A program made the translations under genes and the position numbers. Source: an uncultured Bacteroides sp. (GTDB lineage: Bacteria; Bacteroidota; Bacteroidia; Bacteroidales; Bacteroidaceae). Taken from it: a stretch of 64,000 bases of DNA. The DNA is taken from assembly GCA_947646015.1 (NCBI GenBank), contig CANSEY010000001.1, positions 248,001 through 312,000 of the forward strand. The letters are read 5' to 3'. Every line of letters starts with the position of its first letter. The stretch's first letter is position 1. Under the pieces are notes generated by a model. The model saw only the letters and a program-made list of their open reading frames with translations, had not been told where the DNA came from and made no database searches. Shown piece after piece: positions 59,752 to 64,000 of this stretch.

Positions 59752-62700
59752 TTAGAATGTCAGATTCACACCGATTGTATACGTACGTGCCTGAGGCAAC
59801 GTATTCTTATCCGTACCACCTGACAAAGTCGCACTCTCTACGTTGGTTAGTGTCTCCGGATCCATACCGCTATAACCTGTAATCACAAACAGGTTCTGAG
59901 CCTGGACGTAAAGACGAAGTGCAGAGATTCCCACAGCTTTCGACCAGTTCTTTGTATTGAATGTATAGCCCAGTGACACATTCTTCAAACGTAAATAATC
60001 TCCTCTTTCCACTAAGTCGCTGATAGGCAATGCCGAACCATTAGAGTAATTATCACCGTATATCGGCATAGGATACTCTGCATGTGTGCGTTCCGGAGTC
60101 CAGTACTTCTTATATACATCTTTAGAGTTGTTCCAGTAACGCATATCGCTCACACTGGCTTTGGTTCCGTTATAAATCTTATTACCTCCCGAGAATTGGA
60201 AAAACAGAGAAAGGTCGAAACCTTTATACTTGAAGTTATTGGTCCAACCACCGTACCAGGTAGGAAGTGTATTTCCACAATCAACAGGTTCAAATTCACC
60301 GGCATATTCTGTTCCATCTTCATAGAACCACCCCCCTTTTTCAAACATCAGTAAGGTTCTGTCACCTTCTGGAGTAATAAATACCCTACGCCCCGACTTG
60401 GGATCTACTCCGGCAGTTGGGTAGAGATACAGACGTCCGATAGATTTTCCCGGTACAGTGATATTCGTAATCTCTAAACCGCCATTATCCCCTTTCAGAA
60501 TATTCTCTACACCGTCAGCCAGTGAGATCACCTTGTTCTTGTTAGTCGTAATGTTAAAGCTGGTTTCCCATGTAAACTGACTGTTTCTTATCACATCGGC
60601 CGAGACGGTCAGTTCAATACCGCTATTCTTCATCTTTCCGGCATTGGTAGTAATGATATTGCCCGGAATACCTTTGGACGGTGATTGAGGTACATCCAGA
60701 ATCAAATCGGAAGACTTCGTATAATAGTAGTCAAAGTCCACACTGATTCTATCCAGCAATCGTGCATTGAAACCAATACTATATTTTTCCGAAGATTCCC
60801 ATTTCAGGTTCGGATCGGCAATCTGAGCCAGGCCATAAGTACCGTTTATACCATAGTTGTAGCTTGAATAGAATGATTTCGAAGCATAATCGTAAATATC
60901 AGTGTTACCAACCACACCATAGCTTCCCTTTATCTTCAAGTCGTCGACTACATTACGCAAGGGTTTGAAGAACCCTTCCTCGGATACGCGCCATGCAGCG
61001 GAAACACCTCCGAAATTACCCCAACGATTCTTCTCACTCAAAGCGGAATAACCATCGCGACGGTAGTTAAGAGATACAATGTATTTAGAAGCATAATCAT
61101 AGTTGATACGTCCGAAATAAGAGACCATGGTATTGTTGGACAAGCTACCACCGGCAGTTGCCGAACCAAAAGGACCTTGGAATACAACAAATTTATCATC
61201 CTGTAAATCTTTACGCTGTGCGGTCCAACGAGAGTTATTTCTTTCAGACGCTTCCGTACCAGCCAGCAAATTAAAGTTATTCTGCCCTAAAGAGAAATTA
61301 TAAGTTGCCGTATTAGTCCAAGTCCATCTGTTGTTCTTGGTATTATAGGCATTTGCCAGACCTTTGCTATTTACTCCATCACCATGCAGCGGAGACCAGA
61401 AACGCTGTTCCTCAATACGTGCATAGTCCACACCGTACTGAGTCTTCAATGACAGTCCCTTCAACGGAGTTGCTTCGGCATAAAATACTCCGATGAAACG
61501 GGTTACGTCAGAACTCAATCCATTGCCCAAAGACAAAATGGCAGCCGGATTAGAGAATGTACTGAATACCGTATTCCCTCCATAACCCAAACCTTGAGCC
61601 AGATAGTAGGGAGTACCATCTTCATTATACATCGGCAAGTTAGGCGCATTGATCAATGCCAGACGCGGAAATCCTCCTACCGCAAAGTTGGAACCTCTAC
61701 GGGCAGCATCTACGTAAGATGTCGTTCCGGTTGTCACGTTGGTATTCATTCCAACCTTCAACCAGTCGGTTGCCTGCACGTTAATATTAGCCTTTACTCC
61801 CAAACGGTCATATTTATCACCTTTCACAATACCTTCTTGCGTTGTATAGTTACCGGATAGATAATACCGCACTTTATCCGATCCGCCACTTACAGCAACA
61901 GAGTGACTCTGTGACAATCCGTTTTGGAAGGCAGCATCTTTCCAGTCAGTATCTACATACTTACCATTGGCATCTTTCATCATGTTAAACGCTTTGTTAC
62001 CATAAGGAGAAACATAGCCGGTAGTCAGTGACAATTCATCTGTCCCATAACGGTTCTTTACGGCCAAATTCTTGAAGTCGACATATTCCTGTGCATTCAT
62101 CATTTCATAGAAATCGGTTGCATTTGAGAAACCGACAAAACCATCATAGCTTACTTTGACTTTACCACTTTGTCCTTGCTTAGTGGTAATCAAGATAACT
62201 CCATTCGCAGCACGCGAACCATACAATGCAGCTGCCGCCGCATCCTTCAATACATCCATAGATACAATATCGGCCGGATTAATATCAGCCAGTGCGTTGG
62301 CATTAGCCAAATAAGAGAGATTGCCTGATTCGATAGGAACTCCATCGACAACATACAGAGGAGAAGTACCGGAAGTAATCGAGTTCACACCACGTACCCG
62401 CACAATCGGGGCCTGCCCTACACCTGCTGACGGAGTGGTGATACTAACACCTGACGCACGTCCCTGAAGCATCTGATCAAAACTTACACTTGGCACATCT
62501 TTCAAAGCGTCCGCTCTTACAGTAGATACAGATGCGGTCACCGTACGAGCACTTTGTGTTCCGTAAGCAACTACCACAACCTCGTCAAGTGCTTTTGAGT
62601 CTGTTTTTAATATTACTCTAATATTAGGTGCAATTGCTACCTCAGCGGTCTGCATACCAATATATGAAATCTGCAAAGTCTTTGCAGAACTTGGTATACC

Positions 62701-62892
62701 AGATAATGTAAATTTACCATCTACATCAGTAATAACACCTACAGTGGTGCCTTTAGCCAATACAGAGGCTCCAACAACTGGTTGCCCGTCTTCTTCAGAA
62801 ATAACAACACCTGTTACCTTCTGAGTTTGGGCAGTTACTAGACCTATACCCATAAAAAGGCAAGTCAATAACAGCATTAATTTTCTTTTCAT
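59752..62892 (-). CDS. SusC/RagA family TonB-dependent outer membrane transporter
   Basis: 1046 residues. Signal peptide (1-21), carboxypeptidase-like beta domain (KVTGVVISEEDGQPVVGASVL), TonB box region (ALDEVVVVAYGTQ), plug (SGVSITTPSAGVGQAPIVRVRGVNS) and a 22-strand barrel ending in a C-terminal Phe. It has no N-terminal STN signalling domain, and no anti-sigma or ECF sigma gene is adjacent, so it is not under that control. With SusD it imports an oligosaccharide or peptide. The promoter is at 62949-62978, upstream on the minus strand, close to a recombinase gene on the other side. Confidence 0.97.
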   Translation of the reverse strand: MKRKLMLLLTCLFMGIGLVTAQTQKVTGVVISEEDGQPVVGASVLAKGTTVGVITDVDGKFTLSGIPSSAKTLQISYIGMQTAEVAIAPNIRVILKTDSKALDEVVVVAYGTQSARTVTASVSTVRADALKDVPSVSFDQMLQGRASGVSITTPSAGVGQAPIVRVRGVNSITSGTSPLYVVDGVPIESGNLSYLANANALADINPADIVSMDVLKDAAAAALYGSRAANGVILITTKQGQSGKVKVSYDGFVGFSNATDFYEMMNAQEYVDFKNLAVKNRYGTDELSLTTGYVSPYGNKAFNMMKDANGKYVDTDWKDAAFQNGLSQSHSVAVSGGSDKVRYYLSGNYTTQEGIVKGDKYDRLGVKANINVQATDWLKVGMNTNVTTGTTSYVDAARRGSNFAVGGFPRLALINAPNLPMYNEDGTPYYLAQGLGYGGNTVFSTFSNPAAILSLGNGLSSDVTRFIGVFYAEATPLKGLSLKTQYGVDYARIEEQRFWSPLHGDGVNSKGLANAYNTKNNRWTWTNTATYNFSLGQNNFNLLAGTEASERNNSRWTAQRKDLQDDKFVVFQGPFGSATAGGSLSNNTMVSYFGRINYDYASKYIVSLNYRRDGYSALSEKNRWGNFGGVSAAWRVSEEGFFKPLRNVVDDLKIKGSYGVVGNTDIYDYASKSFYSSYNYGINGTYGLAQIADPNLKWESSEKYSIGFNARLLDRISVDFDYYYTKSSDLILDVPQSPSKGIPGNIITTNAGKMKNSGIELTVSADVIRNSQFTWETSFNITTNKNKVISLADGVENILKGDNGGLEITNITVPGKSIGRLYLYPTAGVDPKSGRRVFITPEGDRTLLMFEKGGWFYEDGTEYAGEFEPVDCGNTLPTWYGGWTNNFKYKGFDLSLFFQFSGGNKIYNGTKASVSDMRYWNNSKDVYKKYWTPERTHAEYPMPIYGDNYSNGSALPISDLVERGDYLRLKNVSLGYTFNTKNWSKAVGISALRLYVQAQNLFVITGYSGMDPETLTNVESATLSGGTDKNTLPQARTYTIGVNLTF

Positions 62893-63345
62893 AAATTCTC
62901 TCTTAAAGTTTAACTTTACATTAATTGTTTCTTTACTCTAACAAAATGCAAATATATTAAGAAATATGAAACGGACAATCATTTTTATAAAAAAACCTTG
63001 CAAATATAACAAATCGTTATCTAAAAGCTCGATTTTATGTCTAATAACATAGAAATCCGCCTTAAAAAACGTAAACGGAGTTTATATTGCTAACATGTTG
63101 CAGGCACTATTCATATACATTTTTGCATATTTTTGTGTGTTTAAGCCTTAATAAGAGCTAAAATAATGCTTGTTTTTCTGTTAAGGAAGTTTTTATAAAT
63201 ATAAATTAGCCACTTTTTCAAAAGTCGAATTAGTTATTTCTATATAAAAAATAGCAGGTTTTAGCAGATATTAAATCTTATTCAATTCTAATATAGTACC
63301 CAAGCACGTCTTATTTGTCCATAGTATTAATTAAAAATAAAGGAA
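62893..63345. other. Gene-free stretch between SusC and the recombinase gene
   Basis: AT-rich. It contains the SusC promoter and a second copy of TGCAAATATA (62999-63008), 52 bp from the first (62947-62956). A plus-strand -7-like TATTTTTG is at 63128-63135. I found no convincing inverted repeats that would mark an invertible segment. Confidence 0.55.
62949..62978 (-). promoter_or_regulatory. Promoter of the susC-susD operon
   Basis: On the minus strand TTG (62976-62978), 19 nt, TATATTTG (62949-62956). The start of transcription would be near 62942, 50 nt before the susC ATG. Confidence 0.7.
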
Positions 63346-64000
63346 ATGGATAAAATTATTTACAGTTTGGTGTATAATAGGAAAAAGAGCCTGAATAAAA
63401 AGGGTATGGCATTAGTACAGGTTGAGGCCTATTTAAACAGAAAAAAGAAATATTTCTCTACCAAAGTTTACTTGAGTCCCGATCAATGGGATTTTAAGAA
63501 GAGAATGGTTAAGAACCATCCTAATGCAGATGCTATCAATCACATGCTTTACGAGTTTATGGCAGAAATAGAGAAGAAAGAGTTGGGATTGTGGCAACAG
63601 GGGAAACAGATTTCATTGGATTCATTAAAGAATTCTATGGAAAATCAAGACGACAGCACTTCATTTATTGCATTTTTCCGCAACGAAATAGCAAAATCTT
63701 CATTGAAGGAAAGTACAAAACGCAATCATCTCTCAACATTAGAATTATTAAGGAGTTATAAGAAGGATGTGTCATTTTCTGAATTGACTTTTGAATTTAT
63801 ATCCTCATTTGATCACTATCTTCAGCAAAAAGGATATCATACTAATACAATTGCGAAACACATGAAACATCTAAAGCGTCATATTAATGTAGCCATAAAT
63901 AAAGAATATATGGAGATACAGAAATATGCCTTTCGGAAATATAAGATCAAGAGTGTTGAGAATAATCATACTCACCTCTCTCCGGAGGAATTAGGAAAGA
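63346..64000 (+). CDS. Tyrosine-type site-specific recombinase, 3' end beyond the window
   Basis: The ATG at 63346, preceded by AAAGGAA, opens a frame that runs to the window end (218 codons). Visible parts are the Arm-binding N-terminus (KKGMALVQVEAYLNRKKKYF, STKVYLSPDQWDFKKRMVKN) and the SAM-like core-binding domain (FIAFFRNEIAKSSLKEST, NTIAKHMKHLKRHINVAINK). The catalytic domain (R-H-R-Y) is off the end. Bacteroides integrases of this type serve mobile elements or invert surface-protein promoters. Divergent from the SusC gene with 453 bp between. Confidence 0.9.
   Translation, partial: MDKIIYSLVYNRKKSLNKKGMALVQVEAYLNRKKKYFSTKVYLSPDQWDFKKRMVKNHPNADAINHMLYEFMAEIEKKELGLWQQGKQISLDSLKNSMENQDDSTSFIAFFRNEIAKSSLKESTKRNHLSTLELLRSYKKDVSFSELTFEFISSFDHYLQQKGYHTNTIAKHMKHLKRHINVAINKEYMEIQKYAFRKYKIKSVENNHTHLSPEELGK

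Noticed and set aside
62893..63345. Invertible promoter between SusC and the recombinase
   Set aside because: By eye only a direct repeat of TGCAAATATA was found; no inverted repeats bracket the promoter.

Overview
The window looks like a chromosomal segment of a Bacteroides species of the B. fragilis group. Reasons: many -7 boxes of the form TAnnTTTG, often about 20 nt after a TTG and usually without a strong Shine-Dalgarno sequence; a SusC/SusD pair; BACON-domain and DUF5128 lipoproteins; a DUF4954 protein; and a peptide leader of the GG-Bacteroidales type. The species cannot be fixed from sequence reading alone. No rRNA, tRNA or CRISPR array was seen.

Layout. 1-3354: end of a SpoIIM-like gene, a Yip1-like membrane protein, a MacB-type ABC permease and a MacA-type adaptor, all overlapping. 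3500-9012: RDD protein, then (minus strand) dnaE, trxA and a small acidic protein. 9092-13202: psd-pssA-DUF4834, a small basic gene with tadA, and yraN-mmcQ-birA. 13205-18996: a BACON/metzincin lipoprotein, a TPR protein, a GH16 enzyme, a MATE exporter and pyrH. 19244-28412: accessory DNA lying between pyrH and frr, made of a beta-propeller lipoprotein, a 1.1 kb gene-free stretch and a five-gene operon. 28463-30127: frr and rsgA. 30128-31094: non-coding DNA with tandem 22-bp repeats. 31095-39019: an AT-rich peptide-modification and export cluster. 39123-44577: an RND tripartite efflux operon. 44578-52393: dispersed repeats, an APC permease, an acyltransferase/GH89 operon and fumarase. 52394-58206: hflX, DUF4954 and an M1 aminopeptidase as one minus-strand operon. 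58323-62892: SusD and SusC. 63346-end: the start of a tyrosine recombinase.

Two accessory blocks deserve attention. The first (21481-28412) encodes a GrpE-like protein with an N-terminal coiled coil, an Hsp70 without the C-terminal helical lid, a 931-residue single-pass membrane protein that carries the same beta domain on both sides of its membrane segment plus an SH3-like domain, an L,D-transpeptidase, and a secreted SH3/multi-pass protein. It has a good promoter preceded by a perfect 26-bp palindrome. I read it as a chaperone machine tethered to the inner membrane and cell wall; I know of no described system of this composition.

The second (31095-39019) encodes a glycosyltransferase-like protein with a PqqD-like tail, a tandem GT2 protein, a 42-residue small ORF, a 114-residue double-glycine precursor, a CPBP membrane protease, a C39-peptidase ABC exporter and an HlyD adaptor. 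I read it as a candidate glycosylated ribosomal peptide cluster.
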